A stretch of 43,729 nt of DNA from Alkalibacterium gilvum (GCF_900109085.1 NZ_FNYW01000012.1:1-43729); one strand, 5' to 3'; counted from the first letter of the stretch, positions 1-8,723 are shown. Notes: a model not told the origin generated them from the letters alone. Translations and numbers: made by a program.

Positions 1-210
1 CGTATAATCGCGTTCATAATAGCCATTTCGTTGACTTTGACGTGTAGTTGATCGCTCATATTCATCAGCTTGAATGTATTCTGACCGTTGGTCTTCCATG
101 AGCTGATTAAAAATGGTGGTTAAAATATCTTTCGCTAAATCATCTTTTACAGAATCATTAATTATCTTTTGTATCTCATCAGTATTCAATGTAAAATGTA
201 CTTGGGTCAT
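1..210 (-). CDS. IS256-family transposase, N-terminal fragment
   Basis: This is the first 70 codons of a mutator-type (IS256 family) DDE transposase, cut by the window edge, so it is partial rather than broken. Translation from the ATG at 208-210 starts MTQVHFTLN and contains the stretch RQSQRNGYYERDY, typical of the N-terminal DNA-binding part of this family. The start is supported by an AGGAGGAC ribosome binding site just upstream (about 217-223 read on the minus strand). The catalytic domain lies outside the window, so activity cannot be judged. Confidence 0.9.
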   Translation of the reverse strand, partial: MTQVHFTLNTDEIQKIINDSVKDDLAKDILTTIFNQLMEDQRSEYIQADEYERSTTRQSQRNGYYERDYT

Positions 211-310
211 ATAAAGTCCTCCTAGGTATGTTTTTGTCGATAAAAACATTGTACCGTAAAAGGAGCTTTATATGGCCTTTTATCTTTTACACAATTATAT
301 GGACTTTATC
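1..310 (-). mobile_element. IS256-family insertion sequence, one end only (runs off the left edge)
   Basis: The element holds the start of an IS256-type transposase gene (1-210) and ends with a 27-bp terminal inverted repeat at 284-310. Read inward on the minus strand the repeat begins GATAAAGTCC and continues with TATAATTGTG, which is very close to the known IS256 end. The next 8 bp (311-318, TACTTAAG) may be the target duplication, but the other end is outside the window so this cannot be tested. A small hairpin (TGTTTTT/AAAAACA, 229-235 with 242-248) lies between the repeat and the gene. Confidence 0.88.
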
Positions 311-371
311 TACTTAAGGAGTTAGTATATTTGTTTGATAATAATATGAATAGAGAAAGGGCGCTTTAGAT

Positions 372-1235
372 ATGAAAGGGAAAAAATGGATTGGATTAAT
401 ACTCTTTTTAGCTTTTATTGGTTTTGTAAGTTATAGCATTTACAGTAGCCAGCAAGAAGAAGTAACAGCTACCGTTCGCACCGCCGAGGTTAAAAAGGAG
501 GATATCACAGAAAAGATAGTTACCACTGGGATTATAGAACCAAGTGAATCGCAACAAGTCTTTGGTCAAGGGATCGTCTCTGAGTTAGCTGTCTCTGTAG
601 GAGACTCGGTAACTGAAGGTGATACATTAGTATCATATGTAAATGGCACCTCGTTTGAAGCTGAATTTAATGGAACAGTGACTGAAGTAAACATAAAAGA
701 AGAGTCTAACGATACGAGTGCGCAGCAAGGACGTGCATCTATTGTAGTTGAGAACTTAAATGACTTGCAAGTTGCTCTTCAATTGTCACGTTCAGATGCT
801 GGCGAGGTTCAAGTGGATCAAAATGTCACTATGACTTATAATGACACTGAATTTGAAGGTCTTGTATCTAAAATCGATCCTGTTGCTACTCAGCAGCAAA
901 CACAAACGGGAGCTGCTACGTTACTAGGCGCAACAGTTACTTTTGATTCCGACACGTCAGAATTGATTGCCGGCTTTGAAATCGACGTTGATATCATTGT
1001 TGATTCACAAAAGAGCGTTATGGTTATTCCGGTAGAAACTCTAAACTATAATGAAAACAATGAGCCCTATGTATACATCGTAAATGAAGGTATCGCAGAG
1101 CGTAAAGATATAAAAACTGGTATCCAGTCAGAAGCTATTATTGAAGTTCAAGAGGGATTATCTGATGGCGATAAAGTTATTCTATCTCCAAGCTCTGATG
1201 TAAAAGATGGACTTGAAGTGGAACTGGACAATTAA
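372..1235 (+). CDS. Membrane-fusion/adaptor protein of a MacAB/YknXYZ-type ABC exporter
   Basis: A 287-aa periplasmic-adaptor-type (RND/HlyD family) protein of the envelope. Residues 6-26 form one N-terminal membrane anchor. Residues about 40-130 form a barrel-sandwich (lipoyl-like) domain, followed by a beta-barrel and a membrane-proximal domain with the typical segment VMVIPVETL. The two lipoyl halves are joined by a very short NGTS-type turn near residue 91, so the long alpha-helical hairpin of MacA is missing; this explains the short length. An AGAAAGGG ribosome binding site precedes the ATG. It is the first gene of a three-gene operon with an ATPase (14 nt downstream) and a permease. In Firmicutes such exporters handle antimicrobial peptides or toxic metabolites; the substrate here is unknown. 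Confidence 0.88.
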   Translation: MKGKKWIGLILFLAFIGFVSYSIYSSQQEEVTATVRTAEVKKEDITEKIVTTGIIEPSESQQVFGQGIVSELAVSVGDSVTEGDTLVSYVNGTSFEAEFNGTVTEVNIKEESNDTSAQQGRASIVVENLNDLQVALQLSRSDAGEVQVDQNVTMTYNDTEFEGLVSKIDPVATQQQTQTGAATLLGATVTFDSDTSELIAGFEIDVDIIVDSQKSVMVIPVETLNYNENNEPYVYIVNEGIAERKDIKTGIQSEAIIEVQEGLSDGDKVILSPSSDVKDGLEVELDN

Positions 1236-1249
1236 AAGGAGGATATCTT

Positions 1250-1957
1250 GTGATAGAAATTACCGATATAGAAAAAATATATCGTTTGGGTGGAGAAACT
1301 ATCAAAGCACTGGATAAAGTTACTCTCTCAATTAAAGAAGGAGAGTTCACCTCCATTATGGGTCCTAGTGGGTCCGGGAAATCCACCCTTATGAATATTT
1401 TAGGTTTGCTTGATCGATTTGATAATGGAAAATATATGCTTAATGGGACAGATGTCACCGAGCTATCTGATGATCAACTAGCTGGCGTAAGAAATAAAGA
1501 AATTGGTTTTGTTTTTCAATCATTTAACCTAATGGCACGTATGAATGTACTTGAGAATGTCATGCTTCCCCTTGTTTATGCCAAGGTCCCTGCTGACGAA
1601 CGTAAAAAACGTGCAACTGAGGCCTTAGAAAAAGTTGGACTTGGTGATAGACTTTATCACTTGACCAATGAAATATCTGGTGGTCAAAAACAACGTGTGG
1701 CTATTGCGCGTTCCATTGTCAACCGTCCTTCTGTTCTTATGGCTGATGAGCCTACAGGGAATTTGGACTCTAAAACGACGGAAGATATTATGCGTATATT
1801 TCAGGATTTAAATGATGAGGGTACAACAATCGTAATGGTTACACATGAACCAGAAATGGCTGCATACACAAAACGTATCGTTCACTTCCGTGATGGACAA
1901 ATTACCGAAGATGAAACAGTAACACCTAAACAACTCTCAAAAGCGGAGGTGGATTAA
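1250..1957 (+). CDS. ABC transporter ATPase (MacB/LolD/YknY type)
   Basis: A 235-aa cytoplasmic ATPase that powers the exporter encoded by the flanking genes. Walker A (GPSGSGKST) is at residues 38-46, the Q-loop near 90, the ABC signature SGGQKQR at 143-149, Walker B (LMADE) at 163-167 and the switch histidine (THE) at 199. The set is complete, so it should be active. The start is GTG at 1250, placed 7 nt after a strong AAAGGAGG at 1235-1242. Its stop abuts the start of the permease gene with no gap, consistent with translational coupling. Confidence 0.95.
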   Translation: MIEITDIEKIYRLGGETIKALDKVTLSIKEGEFTSIMGPSGSGKSTLMNILGLLDRFDNGKYMLNGTDVTELSDDQLAGVRNKEIGFVFQSFNLMARMNVLENVMLPLVYAKVPADERKKRATEALEKVGLGDRLYHLTNEISGGQKQRVAIARSIVNRPSVLMADEPTGNLDSKTTEDIMRIFQDLNDEGTTIVMVTHEPEMAAYTKRIVHFRDGQITEDETVTPKQLSKAEVD

Positions 1958-3178
1958 GTGTTCATTAAAGAGAATTTCAAAATGGCTTTAGACAGTATTT
2001 TCGCTAATAAAATGCGTTCGTTCCTGACTATGTTAGGTATTATTATCGGCATTGCTTCAGTCATTGCTATTTTAGCAGTGGGTAACGGTGCTGCCAAAGA
2101 AATCACTGGTACATTTAGTGACCTGGGTGCAACCACAATAAATCTTACCGCTAATGATTCTGATGACTCAAATGCTGCATTGGAACAAGAGGATTTAGTC
2201 GTTTTAAAGGATTCTATAGAAGAAATTCAATATATTTCTCCTAATCAGCAGATATCAGGTACAGCTTCTACTGAAATGGATTCCCGCCAGGCTGTTGTCT
2301 CTTATGGTACGCCAGATTTACAATATCTCAGTCAAACAATGAGTTCTAATCTGATTCATGGTCGCTATTTTAACCAGATAGATTTTGATGAGAATAACAG
2401 TGTCGTTGTTATTGATACAGATGGTGCTGAAGCATTATTTGGTCGAACTGATGTTGTAGGGGAAACTCTTTCAGTAAATATCACTCAAACTCGCTTGGAT
2501 CTTCGTATCGTTGGCGTGGTTGAAGGTTCCTTTGCTGATATGCAAGGTGCTTTTGATGCCGATCAAATCCCTTTGTTCATGGCTATGCCTCAATCAACCG
2601 TTGGTCAACAAGTTCCGCAATTAGCTGGGATGAATTCAGTCATTATCGAAGTTGAGGATACAGAACAAATCGAACCCATTTCTAATCAAATCGTTCGATT
2701 ACTGGAACTGCGCAATGATGCTGTTGGTGAAAACATATATAATGCTAGAAACTTTCTCCAAGCTCTTGACCAAGTAAACAATGTTCTAAGTCTGTTTATT
2801 AACTTCATTGCTGCCGTAGCTGGAATTGCCCTACTTGTTGGCGGTATAGGCGTTATGAATATTATGCTTGTATCTGTAACAGAACGAACAAGAGAAATCG
2901 GAACGCGTAAGGCTCTCGGAGCAACGACTAAAACGATATTGATTCAGTTTTTAATGGAAGCTGTCATTCTTAGTCTAATCGGCGGAATGATTGGTCTAAC
3001 TTTAGGTATATTACTCTCAAATGTGATTGCCAGTGCTTTAAATATCGTTCCTATATATACACTAGGTAGTGTTGGGCTCGTGCTTGCCTTCTCGACCGCA
3101 GTAGGCGTCTTCTTCGGCATTTATCCTGCACGTAAGGCTGCAAAACTAACCCCAATCGATGCTTTAAGATTTGAATAA
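1958..3178 (+). CDS. MacB-like ABC transporter permease (FtsX/MacB family)
   Basis: A 406-aa permease with the type VII ABC layout: one N-terminal membrane helix (about 20-45), a large extracytoplasmic MacB_PCD-like domain (about 46-265) and three C-terminal helices between about 275 and 400. The segments NIMLVSVTERTREIGTRKA (coupling region) and GIYPARKAAKLTPIDALR at the C terminus are family hallmarks. Translation starts at GTG 1958 directly after the ATPase stop, with a GGAGGTG ribosome binding site inside the end of the ATPase gene. It probably works mechanically with the adaptor and the ATPase to move a substrate across the envelope. Confidence 0.94.
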   Translation: MFIKENFKMALDSIFANKMRSFLTMLGIIIGIASVIAILAVGNGAAKEITGTFSDLGATTINLTANDSDDSNAALEQEDLVVLKDSIEEIQYISPNQQISGTASTEMDSRQAVVSYGTPDLQYLSQTMSSNLIHGRYFNQIDFDENNSVVVIDTDGAEALFGRTDVVGETLSVNITQTRLDLRIVGVVEGSFADMQGAFDADQIPLFMAMPQSTVGQQVPQLAGMNSVIIEVEDTEQIEPISNQIVRLLELRNDAVGENIYNARNFLQALDQVNNVLSLFINFIAAVAGIALLVGGIGVMNIMLVSVTERTREIGTRKALGATTKTILIQFLMEAVILSLIGGMIGLTLGILLSNVIASALNIVPIYTLGSVGLVLAFSTAVGVFFGIYPARKAAKLTPIDALRFE

Positions 3179-3193
3179 ATCAAAATGTAAATA

Positions 3194-3242
3194 AAATAGG
3201 GAGACTTGAAATCAGTTTTACTGATTTCAAGTCTCCCTATTT
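3194..3242. terminator. Long perfect-stem terminator, probably bidirectional
   Basis: The arms at 3194-3215 and 3221-3242 are perfectly complementary over 22 bp with a 5-nt loop (TTTTA). It ends the exporter operon. The gor gene ends facing it 85 bp downstream on the other strand. The T-rich 3' flank fits rho-independent termination, although the stem is far longer than needed. Confidence 0.85.
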
Positions 3243-3326
3243 ATATATCTTAAATTACTGCCAGTTTAAATTTTCTGTTCGTTTGTAATCAACTAAATTA
3301 AGAGTAAAGGAATTTATAGATGACAT

Positions 3327-4688
3327 TTAACGCATAGTAACAAATTCTTCAGCAGCAGTTGGATGTATCGCTACCGTGCGATCAAAATCTTTTTTGGTTG
3401 CCCCCATTTGAATCGCCACTGAAAATCCTTGCAGCATTTCATCCATACCTTTTCCAATACCATGTAGACCAACAACTTTTTCATTCTCACCTACACAAAC
3501 TAATTTCATATATGCCTTCTGCCTATTTTCGGTAATAGAGCTATGCATTGATGTGAATGTAGATTTGTATATCTTGACTTTATCTTCAGGATATTCTTCC
3601 TTCGCTTGCTTTTCAGTCATTCCTACTGTTCCAATTGGAGGATGAGTAAAAATCACCGTTGGAATATGTTTATAGTCGAAATGCTCCTCAGTTTTCCCGT
3701 TAAATAACCTTTCTGACAGAGCACGCCCAGCTGCGATGGCTACAGGCGTCAACTCAGCTCGTCCAGTAACATCTCCAATGGAATAGATATTTTTGGCTGT
3801 TGTATTTTGATATTTATCCACCTCAACATAGCCACCTGGATAAAGATTTACTCCAGTTGCTTCAATATTCAAGTTATTTGTATTAGGTGTTCTACCAGTT
3901 GCCCACAGTATTTCCTCGGTTTCATGTGTTGTCCCATCCTCAAAATGCAGCACATAAGAATGTTCATTTTTTTCTTCCACACTTACAATGGTTTTATCCA
4001 CATGAATTTGCTGTCCGCTTCCCTCGGTTAATGCTTGATATCCCTCACAGATGATCGAGTCAAAATTATAAAGCGGGGTTGGTTTTCTGACAAACATATG
4101 TGTTTCCACGCCAAATGCATTCAAAATGCCACTCATTTCAACACTAATGTACCCTCCACCAATAATCGCGATACTCTTTGGTAATTCTTCAAGATAGAAT
4201 ACATCGTCTGACACAATACCAAATTCGCCTCCTGGTATATCCAGTCGCTTAGGTTGACCCCCAGTTGCAATTAAAATATGCTCAGCAGTTATTTTTTTAT
4301 TATTCACTTCTACTGTCGCGTCATCAACAAAGGTTGCTCTTCCTTCGATATGAGTAACGTCGTTAGAATCGAGTCCTCTTTTATAAACAGTATGCAAATA
4401 TGAAATATATTGTTTCCTGTTTTCTCTCATTTTTTTATAATGAAAAATTGGATCTTCTTTAAATTCTATACCGTAATCGTTCCCGTATAGCTCCATTGAT
4501 TCTATCATTTCTGCAACATGCCACATGACCTTCTTGGGTACACAGCCAAGATTTACACATGTTCCTCCCAGTGCATCTTCTTCAATCAAAGCCACACGAG
4601 CTCCATGCATCGCTGCACGATTAGCTGAGGCAATACCGCCACTTCCTCCGCCTATTACTAAATAATCATAATCAAATTCCTTAGTCAT
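3327..4688 (-). CDS. gor: Glutathione-disulfide reductase-like pyridine nucleotide oxidoreductase
   Basis: A 453-aa flavoprotein that reduces a disulfide, most likely glutathione disulfide, with NADPH in the cytoplasm. The FAD motif GGGSGG is at 13-18, the redox disulfide GGTCVNLGCVPKK has Cys44 and Cys49, the nucleotide-binding GGGY is at 177-180 followed by Arg201 (which favours NADPH), and the catalytic HPT with His442 lies near the C terminus. The length fits glutathione reductases. Its ATG overlaps the end of the upstream glycosyltransferase gene by 4 nt (ATGA). A related disulfide reductase such as one for bacillithiol or coenzyme A cannot be excluded, but the CVNLGC form and the length favour Gor. 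Confidence 0.85.
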   Translation of the reverse strand: MTKEFDYDYLVIGGGSGGIASANRAAMHGARVALIEEDALGGTCVNLGCVPKKVMWHVAEMIESMELYGNDYGIEFKEDPIFHYKKMRENRKQYISYLHTVYKRGLDSNDVTHIEGRATFVDDATVEVNNKKITAEHILIATGGQPKRLDIPGGEFGIVSDDVFYLEELPKSIAIIGGGYISVEMSGILNAFGVETHMFVRKPTPLYNFDSIICEGYQALTEGSGQQIHVDKTIVSVEEKNEHSYVLHFEDGTTHETEEILWATGRTPNTNNLNIEATGVNLYPGGYVEVDKYQNTTAKNIYSIGDVTGRAELTPVAIAAGRALSERLFNGKTEEHFDYKHIPTVIFTHPPIGTVGMTEKQAKEEYPEDKVKIYKSTFTSMHSSITENRQKAYMKLVCVGENEKVVGLHGIGKGMDEMLQGFSVAIQMGATKKDFDRTVAIHPTAAEEFVTMR

Positions 4689-5548
4689 TCTTTATTCCCC
4701 TTATTTGCATAATCTGTTTCACTATACGTTTTACGTTCAGCCTCAAAATAATATTTCCCTAATGCATATTTATATTTTTCTCGTTTATCCCAAGGTTTAT
4801 TTTTTCCCAAATAATGAATAAATACAACCTTATCGTCAATCATCTGAAAATTATATCTATTGGGAAAAATTACTTTCAGTTTTTCATAAACCTTTGGATT
4901 CATATTATAAATACGCCAGTCTTCCTCCTTGATATCATTATGATAAAGCATATTAAAGATGTCTTGGTCTGGTAATATAAGGATCGATTTATTTTCTCTA
5001 ATCGCTTCTACTAGCTGGTCAGGATCTGCTACTTGCCTTAACTTTTTCATGTTCATCATCACAACACCTGAATTGAAATAATTTTCAGATTCAAAATTTC
5101 TAAGCCTCAAATTATTAAAAGGTTGAACCCACTTGGTTTTATATTTATAATTCGTCGCAATAAATGAATGGCCCTCGAAAGATTGATTGTATAAAGAACG
5201 AATATCTCCCACGTTAATTATATCCGGATCTAAATATAGAATACGATCAATATCAGAAGGTAGAATAGACGGGGCAAACATCCAAAGATACATTTCCAGA
5301 GCATAATAACGTGTTATAGCTAATTCATCCGACTCTTTAAAAAAATCTTTACAATAAATATCAATCAGTTCATGATTGCCCTCTCTTTTAAGGTTTGTTT
5401 CTAGCTCCTTTAATGTCTCACTTTTAATACCAGCGTGCAGTAGATACATACGAAACGATTCATTCGGATGATTTTCAATAAGCGAATGAATCAGAACCTT
5501 TAATGGATATATATAATTTTCATCCAAAGAAAATAATACATTAATCAT
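4685..5548 (-). CDS. Family 8 glycosyltransferase (LgtC/GspA-like)
   Basis: A 287-aa cytoplasmic glycosyltransferase that should transfer a hexose from a nucleotide sugar. It has the family 8 features: N-terminal NVLFSLDENY, the metal-binding DPD of YLDPDI at 107-109, an FNSGVVMMN segment, and the C-terminal H-x-L-G-x-x-K-P-W motif near residues 243-253. No membrane segment is visible. It is the first gene of a two-gene unit, with the reductase gene translationally coupled behind it. The acceptor is unknown; general-stress glycosyltransferases such as GspA are of this type. A -10-like TATAAT is present on the minus strand at 5583-5588, but no good -35. Confidence 0.85.
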   Translation of the reverse strand: MINVLFSLDENYIYPLKVLIHSLIENHPNESFRMYLLHAGIKSETLKELETNLKREGNHELIDIYCKDFFKESDELAITRYYALEMYLWMFAPSILPSDIDRILYLDPDIINVGDIRSLYNQSFEGHSFIATNYKYKTKWVQPFNNLRLRNFESENYFNSGVVMMNMKKLRQVADPDQLVEAIRENKSILILPDQDIFNMLYHNDIKEEDWRIYNMNPKVYEKLKVIFPNRYNFQMIDDKVVFIHYLGKNKPWDKREKYKYALGKYYFEAERKTYSETDYANKGNKE

Positions 5549-5654
5549 ATCCTTAACTCCAATCCTATAGCTTCATATTTTTATTATACCTATTCTTTTA
5601 TAAAAAAACACGTGAAGGGTATTTTAAATATATCGAAGCAAAGAACCCTTTTCC

Positions 5655-5683
5655 TTTTAAACACTTCTTAATTCTATTATAAT
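5655..5683 (+). promoter_or_regulatory. Probable sigma-A promoter of the chromate transporter genes
   Basis: A consensus TATAAT lies at 5678-5683, about 30 nt upstream of the chrA ATG. The -35 region (TTTTAA at 5655-5660, 17-bp spacer) is weak, so only the -10 is convincing. Confidence 0.45.
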
Positions 5684-5713
5684 TAAAGTTAATACGCAAA
5701 GAGGAGAAATCTA

Positions 5714-6298
5714 ATGGAAGAGATGTCAAAGAAAACTTTATATACAGAACTCTTTAAATCTACTTTTTTCTTAAGTATGTTTACTTTCGGCGGTGGCTAT
5801 GTCATTGTTCCTTTGATGGAAAAAAAGTTCGTTAAAGAACTTGGATGGATTAATGAAGACGAAATGCTCGATTTAATAGCTTTAGGACAGTCGTCTCCTG
5901 GACCTATTGCTGTCAATACATCGATTCTTGTAGGTTACCGAATGGCTGGCGTCAAAGGAGCAATGGTAACTGTTTTAGGAACAATCATCCCTCCTCTACT
6001 GATTATGACAGCTTTAGCCTATATATATATAGCTGTTAGAGATAACGCGATTGTTAATAATGTATTACTGGGAATGCAAGCAGGTGTTGCTGCGATAATT
6101 GTTAACGTCGTTTATAACATGGGAAAGCGAATTGTTGTTAAGAAAAAAATCATTCCAATACTAGTCATGATAGCCGCTTTAATCGCTGGTATTGTTTATC
6201 AAGTTAATATTTTATGGTTGCTATTCTTTTCTGGAATAATTGGTGCATTAACAACATTCTGGGAACTTCGACAAAAAGATGAGGGCGATACACAATGA
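5714..6298 (+). CDS. Short-chain chromate transporter subunit (CHR family), first of a pair
   Basis: A 194-aa membrane protein with one CHR domain. The signatures FGGGYVIVPLMEKKFV (from residue 25) and the SPGPIAVN loop are clear, followed by several hydrophobic helices to residue about 185. Short-chain CHR proteins function as pairs with opposite membrane topology, and its partner starts 4 nt before this gene stops (ATGA overlap). GAGGAG sits 7 nt before the ATG. Family members export chromate by proton or sulfate exchange, but many paralogues have no tested substrate. Confidence 0.9.
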   Translation: MEEMSKKTLYTELFKSTFFLSMFTFGGGYVIVPLMEKKFVKELGWINEDEMLDLIALGQSSPGPIAVNTSILVGYRMAGVKGAMVTVLGTIIPPLLIMTALAYIYIAVRDNAIVNNVLLGMQAGVAAIIVNVVYNMGKRIVVKKKIIPILVMIAALIAGIVYQVNILWLLFFSGIIGALTTFWELRQKDEGDTQ

Positions 6299-6858
6299 TA
6301 TATTTAAATCTACTTTTCAGTTTCTTTCAAATAGGATTGCTCAGTTTTGGAGGAGGATATGCAGCCTTGCCCCTTATCGAGCAAGAGCTTATCCATAACC
6401 AGGGATGGATTACTAATCAACAATTTATCGATGTCCTAACCCTTTCAGAGATGACCCCAGGACCTATCGCTATTAATGCAGCTACTTTTTCCGGGAATCA
6501 AATAGCTGGTGTTTTGGGCGGAGTCGTCGCCACTGTTGGTGTCACCCTCCCTTCTGTAATTATCGTGCAATTGCTGGCTTATTTTTATTTCAAATACAAA
6601 AACATAGAAATTGTTCAAGGAATTATTCAAGGTTTACGACCCGCAGTTGTTGCTTTAATCGCATCTGCTGGACTCACCATTTTTCTAACTGCAATGTTTG
6701 GTCAGAGTGACTTACCGGTAGATTTAAGCACGCTAAATTATGTATCTATTATATTCTTTGCTCTTGGTGTTTTCTTGATGAGGAAGTTTAAGGCAAGCCC
6801 CATTCATGTCATCATACTAACAGGTATTCTCGGTGGGATAGTGTACTCAATAATATAA
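6295..6858 (+). CDS. Short-chain chromate transporter subunit (CHR family), second of a pair
   Basis: A 187-aa CHR-domain membrane protein homologous to the preceding gene. It has LSFGGGYAALPLIEQEL near the N terminus and the loop TPGPIAINAATF, where the partner has SPGPIAVNTS. Overlapping start and stop codons indicate coupled synthesis in equal amounts. It is followed by a terminator. Confidence 0.9.
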   Translation: MIYLNLLFSFFQIGLLSFGGGYAALPLIEQELIHNQGWITNQQFIDVLTLSEMTPGPIAINAATFSGNQIAGVLGGVVATVGVTLPSVIIVQLLAYFYFKYKNIEIVQGIIQGLRPAVVALIASAGLTIFLTAMFGQSDLPVDLSTLNYVSIIFFALGVFLMRKFKASPIHVIILTGILGGIVYSII

Positions 6859-6866
6859 AAAATGTA

Positions 6867-6912
6867 AATGGGTCGATATCTTGTTTTGTCTAACATATCG
6901 ATCTATTTTTTT
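6867..6912 (+). terminator. Rho-independent terminator after the chromate transporter pair
   Basis: The arms at 6867-6879 and 6895-6907 pair over 13 bp with two G-T wobbles and a 15-nt loop. The 3' arm runs into seven Ts (6906-6912). Confidence 0.75.
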
Positions 6913-6966
6913 AGAATTTTATAGTGTGTTTGAACGTTTATAAATAAAATTATAGGAGGGTTCATA

Positions 6967-7680
6967 GTGGCTATAGACCAATGGGAGACACTAACACGCC
7001 TACTTCTAGCAGCACTGGCAGGAGGTTTGATAGGGTTTGAAAGAGAATTAAAAGGGCGGGATGCAGGTATACGTACGCACATGCTTGTTAGCTTAGGTGC
7101 AGCAATCATCACAATGATACAATTAGAAGCAAGCAACTGGCTACTTGATTTCTCAAGAAATAATCCTGAGTTAGCTAATGTGTTGACATCTGATATAACC
7201 CGACTAACTGCTCAAATAGTGAATGGCATTGGATTTCTTGGTGCTGGAACAATTATTGTTAGTAAACGCACGGTCACTGGTTTAACAACAGCAGCTTCTA
7301 TATGGGCGGTTGCAAGTCTTGGTATTGCAGTGGGAATGGGATATTATTTCATAGCTATCGTTGGCGCATTTATTATGCTCATTGTTTTGCGCTTATTAAA
7401 GACCTTATTTAAAATAGACCGTACCAAACAGCTAGAAATTAAATATAAGCATAGAAGAGAAACCTTGAATTATTTAGAAAAAAGCTTCAATGAACATGAA
7501 ATTTCTGTAGTTAATACTGATCATTCCATTACCTATATGGAAGATGGAACGAGCCAGTGCGAGGATCTTTACACTCTGCATTTACCTAATAATTTCAATA
7601 CTATGGAATATATTTCCAAAGTTGGCTCTCATCCAAATATATTAAAGATCAATACAATTAAAACTAACTTTGATAATTAG
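6967..7680 (+). CDS. MgtC/SapB family membrane protein
   Basis: A 237-aa protein with the N-terminal MgtC domain. The motif GGLIGFERELKGRDAGIRTH followed by a hydrophobic segment is diagnostic, and GIGFLGAGTI and TGLTTAASIWAVA further on are also conserved. Four to five membrane helices lie in residues 1-150. The soluble C-terminal part (150-237) resembles the ACT-like tail of longer MgtC proteins. The start is GTG at 6967, 6 nt after AGGAGGG. MgtC proteins are linked to growth in low magnesium and to control of ATP synthase in pathogens; the role in this organism is not known. Confidence 0.9.
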   Translation: MAIDQWETLTRLLLAALAGGLIGFERELKGRDAGIRTHMLVSLGAAIITMIQLEASNWLLDFSRNNPELANVLTSDITRLTAQIVNGIGFLGAGTIIVSKRTVTGLTTAASIWAVASLGIAVGMGYYFIAIVGAFIMLIVLRLLKTLFKIDRTKQLEIKYKHRRETLNYLEKSFNEHEISVVNTDHSITYMEDGTSQCEDLYTLHLPNNFNTMEYISKVGSHPNILKINTIKTNFDN

Positions 7681-7697
7681 TAAAACTATATACACAA

Positions 7698-7735
7698 AAA
7701 AAGGAGATTTAAACTTTCGTCTAAATCTCCTTTTT
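7698..7735. terminator. Bidirectional terminator between mgtC-like gene and whiA
   Basis: The arms at 7698-7711 and 7722-7735 are perfectly paired (14 bp) around a 10-nt loop, with A-runs on the left and T-runs on the right. The right arm is the end of the whiA coding sequence (last codons plus part of the stop), so the gene and its own terminator overlap. Confidence 0.85.
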
Positions 7736-8674
7736 CTGTACGCTTGTTTCTTGGTTAATTTCTTCGGCTATTTGATTTAACTTCCTCAGTCTATGGTTTA
7801 CCCCAGATTTAGAGACACCACCATTCGGTAATAGCTCTCCCAACTCCTTGAGACTGACATCTGGATGATTTAATCTGATTCGTGCCATTTCCTTTAATTT
7901 TTCAGGCAATGTATCTAAACCTCTTGCTTGTTCTATTACTTTTATATTCTCTATTTGTTTCGAAGCTGCATCAATGGTCTTATTTAAATTTGCGTTTTCA
8001 CAGTTTACCAAACGATTCACTGAATTTCGCATATCTCGGACAATACGTACATCCTCAAATTTAAACATACTACCCGTTGCTCCTATCAAGGCTAAAAAGT
8101 CCGCGATCTTCTCGGATTCTTTCAAATAAACGATATAACCATTTCTACGTTCATGAATACGAGCATTCATATCAAAAAGCTGCATCATTTCACAAATATC
8201 ATTGTTGTGTTCTTCGTAACTTGAATGAATTTCCAGGTGGTAACGACTTGTGTCTGGGCTATTTACGGAGCCTCCTGCTAAAAAGGCCCCTCTTAAATAC
8301 GATTTTACTTTCTGCTTATTGTTTTTAATTTCATTCTGAACATGACCGTGATAAAGCATTCCGTCCATTATTCCTAATTCCTTTAAAACAATTTTACAAC
8401 CACTTTTCAGCCGAACAATGTATACATTATTCTTTTTGAGTTTCATCTTTTTTCTGACAAGCAGTTCTGATTCGACATCAAAGTTATCTTTGATTAGAGT
8501 ATAAATTCTTCTTGCTATAGCTGCATTTTCAGTTTGAACATTTAATAAAAAATCATGATCAAGTATGCTCAGTGTCCCATTCATTCTTATTAAGGCAGCT
8601 AATTCTGCTTTTGCATGTTCTGGATGCACTTCTAACATGGTTAATTCTTTTTTCACTTCAAACGCAAACGACAT
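7721..8674 (-). CDS. whiA: DNA-binding protein WhiA
   Basis: A 317-aa protein if started at the ATG at 8674, which gives the family-typical N terminus [15 protein letters not shown] at 8683 in frame lies only 1 nt after the GAGGA ribosome binding site and is unlikely. The N-terminal part is a LAGLIDADG-like fold (NxxGxxYHGHV and [13 protein letters not shown] segments). The C-terminal part is a helix-turn-helix (about 265-300, [22 protein letters not shown]). WhiA binds DNA and affects cell division and chromosome segregation in Firmicutes. It is third in the rapZ-yvcK-whiA unit, an order conserved across the phylum. Confidence 0.95.
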   Translation of the reverse strand: MSFAFEVKKELTMLEVHPEHAKAELAALIRMNGTLSILDHDFLLNVQTENAAIARRIYTLIKDNFDVESELLVRKKMKLKKNNVYIVRLKSGCKIVLKELGIMDGMLYHGHVQNEIKNNKQKVKSYLRGAFLAGGSVNSPDTSRYHLEIHSSYEEHNNDICEMMQLFDMNARIHERRNGYIVYLKESEKIADFLALIGATGSMFKFEDVRIVRDMRNSVNRLVNCENANLNKTIDAASKQIENIKVIEQARGLDTLPEKLKEMARIRLNHPDVSLKELGELLPNGGVSKSGVNHRLRKLNQIAEEINQETSVQKKEI

Positions 8675-8723
8675 GACTTTCACTTCCTCTTAAAATACAA
8701 GCCCGTTTTATACAGTACTTATT

